Assembly: GCF_002192415.1 (NCBI RefSeq)
Contig: NZ_CP021780.1
Coordinates: 4,650,001-4,714,000 of the forward strand
From: Paenibacillus donghaensis
Lineage (GTDB): Bacteria > Bacillota > Bacilli > Paenibacillales > Paenibacillaceae
Direction of reading: 5' to 3'
Length of the DNA stretch: 64,000 nucleotides
The notes beneath the pieces are model-generated. The model saw nothing but the letters and a program-made list of their open reading frames with translations. It did not search any database and was not told the origin of the DNA. Made by a program: the position numbers and the translations under genes. Below, piece after piece: positions 36,781 through 45,752 of this stretch (position 1 is the first letter of the stretch; every line of letters starts with the position of its first letter).

Positions 36781-37572
36781 CTAGCGATTGCTCCGGCCGG
36801 CACGTACGGGCGAGATCAGCCAATAGGCCATTCCCACAAATACACCGCCGCCGATAATATTACCCAGTGTCACCGGGATCATATTATGCAGCCATCCGGC
36901 CACACTTACGGTTTCAGGGTGATTGGGAAGCAGCACAGCCACGCTCAGCAGGGTCATATTGGCAACACTGTGTTCATAACCGCTTGCAATGAAGGCAAAC
37001 AGGCACCACCAGATCAGAATCAGCTTACCGGACTCGCTCTTGGCACGTGCAGACATCCATAGGGCCAGACATACCAGCCAGTTACAGAGGATGCCGCGGA
37101 AGAACAGCTCGGAGAAGGGCAATGACATTTTTTTGGCGGATGCCGCAAAGATCAGATGCTCCGGGGATGCAGCGCTGAACAAGCCCGTTCCCCTGATCAA
37201 CAGCGCAAGAACTACTGCACCGGCCACATTCCCGATAAAAACAACCACCCAATTCTTGATGGTATCCCACATACTGGTTCTGCCAGCCAGCGTACTAACC
37301 GTAAAAAACATATTATTGCCCGTAAACAGCTCCGAGCCGGCAAATACGACCAGGGTCAGCGCAATTCCGAAGGATGCCCCCATGATAAGGGGCTGCAGGG
37401 GCGATTTGACCGCTGCCAGCGGCGCCCCCAAGGAAAAGATAAGGATAATGCCTATCCCCACATATGCTCCTGCCAGCAGCGCTGCCAGAGCATATCTGGG
37501 CAAGCTTTTGTTCATCTGGTCACGTTTGCCGACAGCTATTGCCGTAATATTCTCCACACTCTCAGTAAACAT
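36781..37572 (-). CDS. Formate/nitrite transporter (FNT) family channel
   Basis: A 263-residue membrane protein with six predicted helices and FNT landmarks: GAYVGIGIILIFSLG, LVVFAGSELFTGNNMFF (the selectivity loop region), GNVAGAVVLAL, GILCNWLVCLALWMSA and EHSVANMTLLSVA. Pentameric FNT channels carry nitrite, formate or hydrosulfide. Being last in an operon with nirB and nirD, nitrite uptake (NirC role) is the likely function; formate release from PflB activity is an alternative. It begins 18 bp after nirD. Confidence 0.92.
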   Translation of the reverse strand: MFTESVENITAIAVGKRDQMNKSLPRYALAALLAGAYVGIGIILIFSLGAPLAAVKSPLQPLIMGASFGIALTLVVFAGSELFTGNNMFFTVSTLAGRTSMWDTIKNWVVVFIGNVAGAVVLALLIRGTGLFSAASPEHLIFAASAKKMSLPFSELFFRGILCNWLVCLALWMSARAKSESGKLILIWWCLFAFIASGYEHSVANMTLLSVAVLLPNHPETVSVAGWLHNMIPVTLGNIIGGGVFVGMAYWLISPVRAGRSNR

Positions 37573-37589
37573 CTAGCACCCCGCCGTTT

Positions 37590-37940
37590 CTATTTCAATT
37601 CAACTGGTATTGCTTGGTGCCGCAGACAAACCTTGACCCGGTCGCCTTCCACAATCACCGGATACGTCACTGCCGTGCCACGGTCTGGAGCCTGCACTTC
37701 ACCGCTGCGCAGATCAATCTTCCAATCATGCAGCGGATCGTAGAGATAATAACCGGAGACTATTCCTTCGGCCAAAGGTCCGCCTTTGGGATGTGGACTG
37801 GAATTCTCTACAGCATAAAGGGTATCGTCAGAGGTGCGGAAGATAGCCAATTCTGTGTCTCCGACTACCACCACACGTCCGATTTGCATCAGAAAGTCCT
37901 GCACCTGTCCTACATAAACTTCTGTCTGTGTTACGTTCAT
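37590..37940 (-). CDS. nirD: Nitrite reductase (NADH) small subunit
   Basis: A 116-residue Rieske-fold protein. The fold is recognisable (VGDTELAIFRTSDDTLYAVENSSPHPKGGPLAEGIVSGYYLYDPLHDWKIDL), but the four Cys/His iron ligands are absent, as is usual for NirD, which supports the catalytic subunit without its own cluster. The start at 37940 has AAGGAG 8 bp upstream; a longer in-frame extension overlaps nirB and is not supported. It lies between nirB and the FNT gene. Confidence 0.9.
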   Translation of the reverse strand: MNVTQTEVYVGQVQDFLMQIGRVVVVGDTELAIFRTSDDTLYAVENSSPHPKGGPLAEGIVSGYYLYDPLHDWKIDLRSGEVQAPDRGTAVTYPVIVEGDRVKVCLRHQAIPVELK

Positions 37941-37965
37941 GATGATTTCTCCTTTCGGTATACTG

Positions 37966-40392
37966 TTATACTGTTGTTTTCTCGAACAGCGCTGTGCGTG
38001 TTTCTGTATCGTCCAGCATTTTCTCCCATGGGTCACTAACCTGTGACAGGGCGAAATCAATCCGTGCTGCCAATTCCCGGCGGTTCGTTTCATTGTTCAG
38101 AATAACCGTCTGAATCTGCTCCAGCCCCATCCGCTCTACCCATTCCGATGTTCTTTCCAGATAATTGCCGGTCTCACGGTAGTATTGCATCACCGCAGAA
38201 CACATCTCTACCAGTTCCTCATCGGTCTTCACCTTGCAGAACATGTCTGCAATCCGGGGCTTAATACCGCCGTTGCCGCCAATGAAGATCTCCCAGCCGC
38301 CGTCATTGCCGACGATGCCGATATCCTTGGTACACGACTCCGCACAGTTGCGCGGGCAGCCATTCACTGCGATCTTGAACTTGGCCGGGAAATCAAGCCG
38401 CTCGTATTTACGTTCCAGCAGGGCACCCATTCCCAGGGAGTCCTGTGTGCCGAAGCGGCAGAACTGCGAGCCTACGCAAGTCTTCACGGTTCGCAGCGCT
38501 TTGGCATAGGCATAACCGGATGGCATCGCCAGCTCTTCCCAGACCTTGGGTACATCTTCCTTCTTCACACCAATCAGATCCAGACGCTGGCCTCCGGTTA
38601 CCTTGACTACCTTCACATCATATTTGATGGACACATCCGCAATCCGCTTCAGCTCTTCCGGTGTAGTTACCCCGCCGTACATCCGGGGAACAACAGTGAA
38701 GGTTCCGTCTTTCTGGATATTTGCTTTCATCCGTTCATTAACAAAACGCGATTCCTTCTCATCTACATGGGTATCCGGGTAGATCATTCCCAGATAGTAA
38801 TTCACCGCCGGACGGCATTTGGAGCAGCCCTCTTCCTGCTTCCAGTCAAGCACGTTCATCACTTCTTTGGTCGTTCTTAATCCCTTGGCCTGAATCTCGG
38901 CCACAATCTCATCCCGGCTGAGCGACGTACAGCCGCAGATCCCCTGCTTCGCACTTTGCTGGAAGCTGTCACCAAGCACAAACTGCAGAATCTGTTCCAC
39001 GACCGGCTTGCAGCCGCCGCAGGAACGGGTAGCCCCGGTGCAGGCTTTGATCTCGTCCAGTGTGGTGAAACCATTTTCAGTGACGGCATCAACGATTGCT
39101 TTTTTGGTGACACCATTACAGCCGCAGACGATTTCCTCATCCTTCATGGTCTCTACAGAGATGCCCTTCTTCGCTTCGCCATTGCCGCAGCAGCCGCTCC
39201 CCATCACCTCTGCATAGATCTCATCGGTCATTTCCGCACCTTGCTTCACCAGCTTCTGCAGACTGGCCGATTCGGTCACGTCGCCAAAAAGCACGGCGCC
39301 AACAATGATATTGTTCTTCAGCAGAATCTTCTTATAGGTCTGCTTCCAGTCATCCTTAGTCGAGATTACTGTATGTTCTGCAGTCTCCTGGAAGTCCCCT
39401 GCCGAGAACACATCGACTCCGGAAATCTTCAGCTTAGTGGAAACAATCGAACCTTCATAAGCGTTGCCTGCGACTCCGCAGAGATGTTTCGCCAGCACCA
39501 AACCCTGCTCAAACAAAGGAGCCACCAGCCCATAGCATAAACCACGGTGTTCGGTACACTCTCCGACGGAATACACATTCTTGATCGAAGTCTGCAGATA
39601 ATCGTCTACTACAATTCCGCGGTTAACGGTTATTCCGCTGGCTCTGGCAAGCTCGGTATTAGGCTTAATCCCTACAGCCATCACCACAAAATCCGCCTGC
39701 AAATCAGTGCCATCGCTGAAGCGCAGCCCGTTTACCCGTTCTCCGCCGGTCAACTCCACCGTCTGCTTGCCCATCGCAAATTTTACGCCCTGTCGGGTCA
39801 GCTCTGCCTGCAGCATCGAGGAAGCACTGCGGTCCAGCTGACGTTCCATCAAATCTTCCATTAGATGGACAACTGTTACATCCATGCCCAGGTTGACAAG
39901 ACCTTTGGCAGCCTCAAGTCCGAGCAGCCCGCCGCCAATGACTGCCGCACGCCGGTATTGCTTGGCTGCAGCCAGCATCGCATCACAATCTGCAATATCG
40001 CGGAATCCGACAACACCTTGCTTGTCGCAGCCCGGAATCGGAAGAATAAAGGAATTGGAGCCGGTTGCGATAATGATCCGGTCATAAGGCACGGCCATGC
40101 CGGTATCCGTAATTACCTGCCCTGCAGCTTCGTCAATACGCACCACCGTTGTACCGGTATGCAAAGTGATGTTATGGTCCTCATACCAGTTCAGATCATT
40201 CAGAATAATATCTTCCATTGTTTTGCTGCCATCAAGTACATAAGACAACATAATCCGATTATAGTTGGGATGAGGTTCACTTCCGAAGATCGTAATCTCA
40301 TAGTTTCCGCCAAGCTTCAGAATCTGCTCGATTGTGCCAACGCCTGCCATGCCATTGCCGATTAGAACCAGCTTTTCTTTAGTTGTTGTCAT
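37966..40392 (-). CDS. nirB: Nitrite reductase (NADH) large subunit
   Basis: An 808-residue cytoplasmic enzyme reducing nitrite to ammonium with NADH. Domains in order: FAD/NAD-binding oxidoreductase (VLIGNGMAGVGTIEQIL at residues about 9-25; AAVIGGGLLGLEAAKGL), two BFD-like 2Fe-2S regions (CGCNGVTKKAIV with CTGATRSCGGCKP, then a second CGCTSLSRDEIV with GCSKCRP), and a sulfite/nitrite reductase half whose siroheme/4Fe-4S ligands are in CVGSQFC and CPRNCAESC. It heads the nirB-nirD-FNT operon. Two perfect Fnr-type palindromes and a TATAAT -10 precede it. Confidence 0.97.
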   Translation of the reverse strand: MTTTKEKLVLIGNGMAGVGTIEQILKLGGNYEITIFGSEPHPNYNRIMLSYVLDGSKTMEDIILNDLNWYEDHNITLHTGTTVVRIDEAAGQVITDTGMAVPYDRIIIATGSNSFILPIPGCDKQGVVGFRDIADCDAMLAAAKQYRRAAVIGGGLLGLEAAKGLVNLGMDVTVVHLMEDLMERQLDRSASSMLQAELTRQGVKFAMGKQTVELTGGERVNGLRFSDGTDLQADFVVMAVGIKPNTELARASGITVNRGIVVDDYLQTSIKNVYSVGECTEHRGLCYGLVAPLFEQGLVLAKHLCGVAGNAYEGSIVSTKLKISGVDVFSAGDFQETAEHTVISTKDDWKQTYKKILLKNNIIVGAVLFGDVTESASLQKLVKQGAEMTDEIYAEVMGSGCCGNGEAKKGISVETMKDEEIVCGCNGVTKKAIVDAVTENGFTTLDEIKACTGATRSCGGCKPVVEQILQFVLGDSFQQSAKQGICGCTSLSRDEIVAEIQAKGLRTTKEVMNVLDWKQEEGCSKCRPAVNYYLGMIYPDTHVDEKESRFVNERMKANIQKDGTFTVVPRMYGGVTTPEELKRIADVSIKYDVKVVKVTGGQRLDLIGVKKEDVPKVWEELAMPSGYAYAKALRTVKTCVGSQFCRFGTQDSLGMGALLERKYERLDFPAKFKIAVNGCPRNCAESCTKDIGIVGNDGGWEIFIGGNGGIKPRIADMFCKVKTDEELVEMCSAVMQYYRETGNYLERTSEWVERMGLEQIQTVILNNETNRRELAARIDFALSQVSDPWEKMLDDTETRTALFEKTTV

Positions 40393-40450
40393 TGATAGGT
40401 GCCTCCTGAAACTCTGATTTACTTCTGCTTAGATCTCTTAAATTACTGAA

Positions 40451-40515
40451 ATTATACATTTCAAAATCCAATAGCCCTTGTGATTGAAATCACATTAGAT
40501 GTGAATAATTTCACA
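40451..40515 (-). promoter_or_regulatory. nirB promoter with two perfect Fnr-type palindromes
   Basis: TGTGATTGAAATCACA (40479-40494) and TGTGAATAATTTCACA (40500-40515) both fit TGTGA-N6-TCACA exactly and are 21 bp apart, i.e. two helical turns on the same face. On the minus strand a perfect TATAAT (40451-40456) lies 33 bp from the proximal box centre, placing that box near -42. This is the arrangement of a strongly Fnr-activated promoter. Confidence 0.85.
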
Positions 40516-40527
40516 ATATTAAACAGG

Positions 40528-40583
40528 AAAAAGCCAGATTATTCGAGGGACGGATATACCTACCTTGAATAATCTGACTCCTT
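40528..40583 (-). terminator. Terminator of the two-domain lipoprotein gene
   Basis: CAGATTATTCAAGG / CCCTCGAATAATCTG stem with a 14-base loop, then GGCTTTTTCC. It lies just upstream of the nirB promoter. Confidence 0.85.
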
Positions 40584-40593
40584 GTAATTGCAG

Positions 40594-41307
40594 TTAACGT
40601 TGCACAAGCGAAATCTTCAGCACATCCTGAGGTCTCAGCTTCATATCCATTCCCGCGGCAAGCAGCGGCTTGCCATTCACCTGCAGCTGCCAGGTCTCGC
40701 TGGTGAGTGGTGTGTATTCTTTGACAGTCACCACCGAACGCTTGTCTTCAGACAGCTGAACCATACCGCTGCTCTTCAGCAGAGCTCTGACCGATGATTC
40801 CTGCCGAAAAGGCATGACATAGCTGTGACTCAGATCGGGCTGGCCGGCCCCCCCGTCCACTGCCAGAATCAAGGTCTGCAGCGGATCAGCCTCCGCTGCA
40901 GGCTGGGCGGAAATGACGATAAGCGTCTGCCTGTCCACCTGGCTGTCCAGGTCTTCCGCATTTGCTGCATGGCCATTGACTTCAAGCTGCCATTCCAGCT
41001 CAGATTTCAAAGAGACACTGTTCACGGACAGAATCCGCCGTGAGTCATTGGAGAATGAGGCAATTGCGCTGCTCCTCAGCAGCTCCTTCAGTGTAATTCC
41101 TTCCCGGTAATAGGCAGCCAGCTGCCTGTCCGAGCTGGCTGCCAGCTCGTTTCCCCCTACCAGCAGGGAGAAGCTCGGCCCTTCAACAGACATAGCTCCG
41201 CTGTTATCAGGCACATTCGCAGTAAGTCTGGATGAACATCCGCTAATCATCATGATGATGACCAAACCTGGCATCAGGCGTCTTAGTAGTCTTAGTCTTG
41301 CAGGCAT
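40594..41307 (-). CDS. Lipoprotein with two DUF4430/SLBB-like domains
   Basis: About 237 residues. The signal peptide LMPGLVIIMMISGC ends in a lipobox Cys. The mature part holds two similar halves of about 90 residues: the first has YREGITLKELLRSSAIASFSNDSRRILSV and ELEWQLEVNGHAA, the second has RQESSVRALLKSSGMVQLSEDKRSVVTV and SETWQLQVNGKPL. This pattern resembles DUF4430 (cobalamin-binding-like) or beta-grasp domains. The start at 41307 has AAGGCGG about 10 bp upstream; a longer in-frame ATG at 41349 has no such site. It sits between nirB and ric, so a link to anaerobic metabolism is possible but untested. Confidence 0.65.
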   Translation of the reverse strand: MPARLRLLRRLMPGLVIIMMISGCSSRLTANVPDNSGAMSVEGPSFSLLVGGNELAASSDRQLAAYYREGITLKELLRSSAIASFSNDSRRILSVNSVSLKSELEWQLEVNGHAANAEDLDSQVDRQTLIVISAQPAAEADPLQTLILAVDGGAGQPDLSHSYVMPFRQESSVRALLKSSGMVQLSEDKRSVVTVKEYTPLTSETWQLQVNGKPLLAAGMDMKLRPQDVLKISLVQR

Positions 41308-41433
41308 TCCCGGCACCGCCTTCTGTAGCCTGTGCCCTGTGATCAACAACGCTACAGGCTTGTACTGGCATCTAAGATGCTTTCTCTCTCAGAATAACGT
41401 AATCCGGAAGCTTCTTCAATTCAATTTCAGCAA

Positions 41434-42174
41434 TTAGCTGAACCTTGGGAACAGTACATTATTCTCCAGATGCACATGCTCAAAGGTCATGCTCTCCAGT
41501 TCCTCCAGACGGGCGTAGGTCAGGCGGTAGGTCGTGCATGCATGCCCAGGCGGTGTAAAGTCACTGGTCACCTCGCGCAGCTTCTTCAGCAGATCGCCAG
41601 CAGCATCGTGCTCCTCTTCGAGAATAGTAAGCGAAGCACGCAGCTCAGACAGATTCTGCTCATTCGGCTCCGCAGCAACCGCCAGCAATTGCGGGAAGAT
41701 ACTCTCTTCTTCCTTGGCCGTATGGGTAAGCAGTTCTTCCTTCAGACTGTTGAACAAGCTGTGCATCTCCGCCAGATGAGGTGAATCCTCGCCGTGAACG
41801 CGGTAGACCTTGGTTACGTTCTGGGCAATCTGCGGCAGTTCTTCACGCAGATAACGGTGATGTTTGCCAATGATATGTTCAACCAGCTCCGCCGACGGAG
41901 CTTGGTTCCAGAACAGATCCTCCTCTGGCACGGGATATTCTTCAAGCAGCTTGTGCAGATCGCCAAGCACTGAATCTGTATCAAGCCCTTTCTCCTCGGC
42001 AGCTTCGCTGAGCGGCTTTGCTCCACCGCAGCAGAAGTCTATACGTTTGGCTTTGAAATAATCGGCAGCCTTGGGAAACTGGAGCACGATGTCCTTCACC
42101 AGGGCCTGGGCGGTAAAAGCAGCAGCAGGCTGGGATTCATCGGTCATTCTATTGAAGGGTTGTTGAGTTGACAT
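41434..42174 (-). CDS. ric: Iron-sulfur cluster repair di-iron protein (Ric/ScdA/YtfE)
   Basis: A 246-residue cytoplasmic protein that repairs iron-sulfur clusters after nitric oxide or oxidative damage. The N-terminal ScdA_N domain (residues about 20-75) has FPKAADYFKAKRIDFCCGGAKPLSEA. The C-terminal hemerythrin-like domain binds the di-iron centre through histidines in HIIGKHHRYLREELP, HLAEMHSLF, LLTHTAKEEESIFP, EEEHDAAGDLL and FEHVHLENNVLFPRF. A perfect Fnr-type palindrome is about 80 bp upstream. Its place beside nirBD is logical, as nitrite reduction generates nitric oxide stress. Confidence 0.95.
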   Translation of the reverse strand: MSTQQPFNRMTDESQPAAAFTAQALVKDIVLQFPKAADYFKAKRIDFCCGGAKPLSEAAEEKGLDTDSVLGDLHKLLEEYPVPEEDLFWNQAPSAELVEHIIGKHHRYLREELPQIAQNVTKVYRVHGEDSPHLAEMHSLFNSLKEELLTHTAKEEESIFPQLLAVAAEPNEQNLSELRASLTILEEEHDAAGDLLKKLREVTSDFTPPGHACTTYRLTYARLEELESMTFEHVHLENNVLFPRFS

Positions 42175-42246
42175 TGGGAGTTCCTCCTTGGTGGTTGTTC
42201 AGGTCTATTCTTCCTGTTAACCTTACCGCCGAAAGGAACCTCCCCT

Positions 42247-42262
42247 AGTGATTAAGATCACT
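42247..42262. promoter_or_regulatory. Fnr-type palindrome upstream of ric
   Basis: AGTGATTAAGATCACT is a perfect match to WGTGA-N6-TCACW. A weak -10-like TAAGGT (42220-42225) lies about 32 bp closer to ric, so the box would sit near -41. Confidence 0.7.
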
Positions 42263-42276
42263 GAAATTAAATCGCT

Positions 42277-43005
42277 TTATTGAACGCAAGCCTGCATATA
42301 GGTTCGCTTCCCCTGTGAATCCTTCAGATACGGGCTGAGACCGCCGAACCTGAATTCATCCATATACACTCCGGTCATCCACCTGCCTTCGGTAAGACCG
42401 CCTTCCCATTGCAGCACCACATCCGGGGCTGAAATCCATTCCTGACAGATAACCAGATTATGCTCCCGGTATTCCTTATAGGGCCTGGACCGTTCAAGCA
42501 GTGCAGACGGATTGAGAAAGGTGGGTACAAAATAGTTGGAGATGTCCTCCAGCTCATCTGGCTCAAAGAACAGCTCCCCGCCCAGTAGAGGCCCGAGCCG
42601 CAGGGAGTTCTCATACAACGACCAGATCACAGCCTGCAGCACCATACTCTGGCGGATGCCATTGTGGAATTTGAACCTGCGCTCTCCGATGAGCCCGCCT
42701 GCCATAAGTTCCCCTTGCTCCTCAGACTCCAGACAATGCCGTTCACAGCCGATATTCTTCCAGCCGTAAGGTCCATGAATCCACTTCTGAAACACGGTCC
42801 CGTCCGAATGATCTCCTTTATACAGCGAAGAAATCACACTGTAGGGAACACCGATCCAGGCATCCCACAAGGATGGGGGCAAATAGATGTGGAGCATATG
42901 CAGCACTTTATCGTAGATCAGCTGGACCTTGAGAGAAGCTGTCTCCAGTTCGGCGACATCCTCTTTGGCATACGTAATCTCCCGGGCAAACAGGGTTGTC
43001 TTCAT
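42277..43005 (-). CDS. Conserved hypothetical protein
   Basis: About 242 residues, start at 43005 preceded by AGGAGG at 8 bp. No signal peptide, membrane helix or known catalytic motif. The sequence is rich in aromatic residues and has LPPSLWDAWIGVPYSVISSLYKG near residue 45 and EYREHNLVICQEWISAPDVVLQWEGG towards the end. I do not recognise the family. The upstream in-frame extension to 43119 is not supported. It is transcribed towards ric, but the Fnr-type site between them suggests separate control. Confidence 0.65.
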   Translation of the reverse strand: MKTTLFAREITYAKEDVAELETASLKVQLIYDKVLHMLHIYLPPSLWDAWIGVPYSVISSLYKGDHSDGTVFQKWIHGPYGWKNIGCERHCLESEEQGELMAGGLIGERRFKFHNGIRQSMVLQAVIWSLYENSLRLGPLLGGELFFEPDELEDISNYFVPTFLNPSALLERSRPYKEYREHNLVICQEWISAPDVVLQWEGGLTEGRWMTGVYMDEFRFGGLSPYLKDSQGKRTYMQACVQ

Positions 43006-43202
43006 CTTTCTCGCCTCCTGCAAGTTTAGTGAATGCTGGCTCCCACCACACTTCAGACTTTGAACGGCGTGACCTATACTCATCCGACACCATGAAATCG
43101 CAACCATGGTTGATGACATTAGTTTTTTCTATTATATTACATACGGCTTGGTGAAGTGTATTTTTATTTAGATATTCATAAGAATATTACTTTCTTCTAT
43201 TT

Positions 43203-43238
43203 ATAAAAAGCCTCTTTTCCGCTAACGGAAAAGAGGCT
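43203..43238 (-). terminator. Terminator of the HxlR-type regulator gene
   Basis: A perfect stem GCCTCTTTTCCG / CGGAAAAGAGGC with loop TTAG, then TTTTTATAAAT, about 20 bp after the stop. Confidence 0.92.
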
Positions 43239-43259
43239 CGCACGCCTGACTGCTGCGTC

Positions 43260-43586
43260 CTATTCTACCCAACTCTCAGCCCACGATTGAATCTGCTGCA
43301 TAACAGGCTCCAGTGCACGGCCTTTATCTGTCAGTTCATATTCGATCCGCACCGGAGTTTCCGGGTAGACATGCCGCACCAGAATTCCTTCATGCTCCAG
43401 ATCCTTCATCCGCTCGGACAGCATTTTATCGCTCATGGACGGAATCAGACCGGAAATATCCTTGAACCGTTTCGGGCCGCTCATCAATGTCTGAATAATA
43501 AGTCCATTCCATCGTTTGCCTAAGAAAGAGAAGGCTGTCTCGAAACGGGGGCACATGGCCAATTGATGTTGTTCCATTGTTCTCAC
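43260..43586 (-). CDS. HxlR family transcriptional regulator
   Basis: A 108-residue winged-helix protein. The HxlR signature is clear: CPRFETAFSFLGKRWNGLIIQTLMSGPKRFKDISGLIPSMSDKMLSERMKDLEHEGILVRHVYPETPVRIEYELTDKG. The N-terminal Cys (residue 12) is the position that senses redox or electrophiles in several members (HypR, YodB). No obvious target gene is adjacent. The true start may be residue 4. Confidence 0.92.
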   Translation of the reverse strand: MRTMEQHQLAMCPRFETAFSFLGKRWNGLIIQTLMSGPKRFKDISGLIPSMSDKMLSERMKDLEHEGILVRHVYPETPVRIEYELTDKGRALEPVMQQIQSWAESWVE

Positions 43587-43701
43587 CTCTCACCAGCTTA
43601 ACTTACCATTAGTTAGTATATATAATTTTACCACATTTCAAGCACGATGAACATCATTTGTCAAAAAAAAGTTGATCTTCCATCTGATTATAGCGCAGCT
43701 G

Positions 43702-44028
43702 TCACTCTCCGGCGTCCTGCCCTGACTTCCGCTGCGAGATCGCACCGGTCACCACATAGGCGAGGTCGTCGTTTCCATACAACGAAAGTACACCCAGCAC
43801 TGTATCATCGGATATGTCCCCTGCCTCTTCCTTGGAAACCGTCAGCGCCAGCGCATTACGCAGAGCCTCATTGCCCTCCTGGTGCGGATAGGCCGCGAGA
43901 TACAGCTCATGCGGGTCCAGTGCGTTATTCACACACCACTGGGCAAATACCAGGATCATCATTTCCTCATCACGTTTATAGCTCTCAATAATCTGTTCTT
44001 CCATCGATTTGCGGTAGTCTTCCTCCAT
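43702..44028 (-). CDS. Small acidic hypothetical protein
   Basis: 108 residues, acidic, predicted mostly helical, without signal or membrane segment. It starts MEEDYRKSMEEQIIESYKRDEEMMILVFAQW and has a central NALDPHELYLAAYP. GGGAG lies about 11 bp before the ATG. It follows the Gfo/Idh gene by 20 bp on the same strand, so the two may be co-transcribed. The family is not recognised. Confidence 0.65.
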   Translation of the reverse strand: MEEDYRKSMEEQIIESYKRDEEMMILVFAQWCVNNALDPHELYLAAYPHQEGNEALRNALALTVSKEEAGDISDDTVLGVLSLYGNDDLAYVVTGAISQRKSGQDAGE

Positions 44029-44048
44029 CGTTGCTGCGCTCCCTTATG

Positions 44049-44981
44049 TTAATGTGTAAGCCTCGCGGCCAGTTTATGCACCGGAAGCACCTGTGAAGCA
44101 GAAATTCCGCATTGCTGAGGCGTGTCCAGATGGTTTAGGAATTCATCCACCACTCCGCTGAAGCCCCTCCGCTCCAGGATCGTATCCCAGCTTCCGAAGG
44201 AGTGAAGGCACGCGGGTGAACCTGCTTCATACAATACCAGCTTCTCCAGATCGGTCACTTCGGCGGACCGGCCTCCGCCGTGCAGCTCCAGCTTCTCCAG
44301 GTCAGCCCCCGCATCGCGAACCATGCTGTAGAGACCTGCAGCTCCATTGCTCCAGCCCAGCATGCCTGTTGCCTGCAGCAGCCGGCCCTGAGAATCAGAC
44401 ACCAGATGATCCTGCAGTAGCTCCGCGTCTGCTCCGCCCAGCCACAAAAGCAGGTCAAGGATATGGATCAGATCATCATGGACCGTCTCACTGCTGCTTC
44501 CCTGCTGCACTCGGGTCCGGTGCTTGATGGCCGAGACCTGGCTGAAGTCCCCCGCCTCCGCCAGCCAGTCTCTGGCGGCGGTAACCATCGGGGCGAACCG
44601 CCGGTTGAAGCCTACACCAAGCAGCAGTCCCCTGTCTTCGGCCAGCTCTGCCATCCGCTGTGACTGCTCCCATTCTCCGGACAGCGGTTTATCCACATAT
44701 ACAGCAACCCCGCTACGGAGGCATTGCATCACAATCTCATAATGGGTTGAAGTCGGACTGTGCACGAATACGGCATCCGGCTTCCAAGACAGCAGCTCCT
44801 CCAGCCTGGTGGTGCCACGTGGCAGGCGGTAAGCAGCCACCGTCTCCTCGACCGTTGAGGATGAGTGGCTGAGCACACCGGCCACCTCCACTCCGCTATG
44901 ACGGGAGAGCAACGGCAGATAGACCTTGCGGGCAATATCGCCGATCCCAACCAACGCGATTCTTGTTTGTTTTGGATTCAT
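44049..44981 (-). CDS. Gfo/Idh/MocA family oxidoreductase
   Basis: A 310-residue NAD(P)-dependent dehydrogenase. The Rossmann fold begins RIALVGIGDIARKVYLPLLSRHSGVEVAGVLSHSS (residues about 7-41). The conserved EKP motif appears as VDKPLSGEWEQS near residue 96, and the C-terminal beta-sheet domain includes HRTRVQQGSSSETVHDDLIHILDLLLWLGG with the His/Asp pair usual in virulence-factor MviM-type members. The substrate, presumably a sugar or sugar derivative, cannot be assigned. AAAGGAAG precedes the start. Confidence 0.9.
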   Translation of the reverse strand: MNPKQTRIALVGIGDIARKVYLPLLSRHSGVEVAGVLSHSSSTVEETVAAYRLPRGTTRLEELLSWKPDAVFVHSPTSTHYEIVMQCLRSGVAVYVDKPLSGEWEQSQRMAELAEDRGLLLGVGFNRRFAPMVTAARDWLAEAGDFSQVSAIKHRTRVQQGSSSETVHDDLIHILDLLLWLGGADAELLQDHLVSDSQGRLLQATGMLGWSNGAAGLYSMVRDAGADLEKLELHGGGRSAEVTDLEKLVLYEAGSPACLHSFGSWDTILERRGFSGVVDEFLNHLDTPQQCGISASQVLPVHKLAARLTH

Positions 44982-45134
44982 AGATGCTTCCTTTCCGGAC
45001 AGGGGACAGCCTATCCGCGAATCTCTTCAAGCTATTATACATGGAGCCAACGTGCACACCAATGACCTTTGCTTTAATTATGCACTTTTTTTCAGTATGA
45101 TGAAATGAATGAGCAGGAGGAAGGACATAATAAC

Positions 45135-45752
45135 ATGAACAAATGGCTAACAATTATTCTCTATATAACAGGCATTATCCTCGCCTTTATCTATAGGCAG
45201 GACATTCTGGCCTGGATGAAGCAGGACCACAGTCTGCCGGCATCTATCGCAACCGCCACTGTGCTGGCCTTGTTTCCGGTAGTTCCCTACAAGGCTGTCA
45301 TCGGGCTGTACGGCTATGCCTACGGGAGTGTCGCGGGTGCGCTGATCTGCTGGACTGCAACCAATATTGCCGCTGCAATCATGTATGCCGGGGTTAGGTA
45401 TTTGTTCCAGGCGCCTGCCCGGCGGTATCTGGCCAGCACGCCGGCGCTCAGCAGGTTCACCTCCGCTGTCGCCAGCCGGCCATTCGCTTCCATAGTGTTG
45501 GCCCGGCTGGCACCCGTTATTCCGCAGACAGCAGTCAATGCCTATGCGGGTGCAGCAGGCCTGCCTTTCTGGAGTTATCTGGCAGCCTCGGGACTGGGCA
45601 AAATCCCCGGCATTGCCCTATTCGCCTTCCTGGGCGGCAATCTCCTGCAGCATCCGGGAAGTGCAGCCGCCGCCGTTCTGCTGTACGCAGCTGTAATCGT
45701 ACTAGCCCTGCTGGCTCTGCGCAAGCGGCCTGCACTTCCGCCAATAGAGTAG
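45135..45752 (+). CDS. TVP38/TMEM64 family (VTT domain) membrane protein
   Basis: About 205 residues with five to six hydrophobic segments and the VTT-domain features ALFPVVPYKAVIGLYGYAYGS and ARLAPVIPQTAVNAYAGAAGLPFWSYLAASGLGKIPG. The family is related to DedA and is thought to scramble or transport lipids. The start at 45135 follows AGGAGGAAGG. It is divergently oriented from the oxidoreductase gene. Confidence 0.85.
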   Translation: MNKWLTIILYITGIILAFIYRQDILAWMKQDHSLPASIATATVLALFPVVPYKAVIGLYGYAYGSVAGALICWTATNIAAAIMYAGVRYLFQAPARRYLASTPALSRFTSAVASRPFASIVLARLAPVIPQTAVNAYAGAAGLPFWSYLAASGLGKIPGIALFAFLGGNLLQHPGSAAAAVLLYAAVIVLALLALRKRPALPPIE

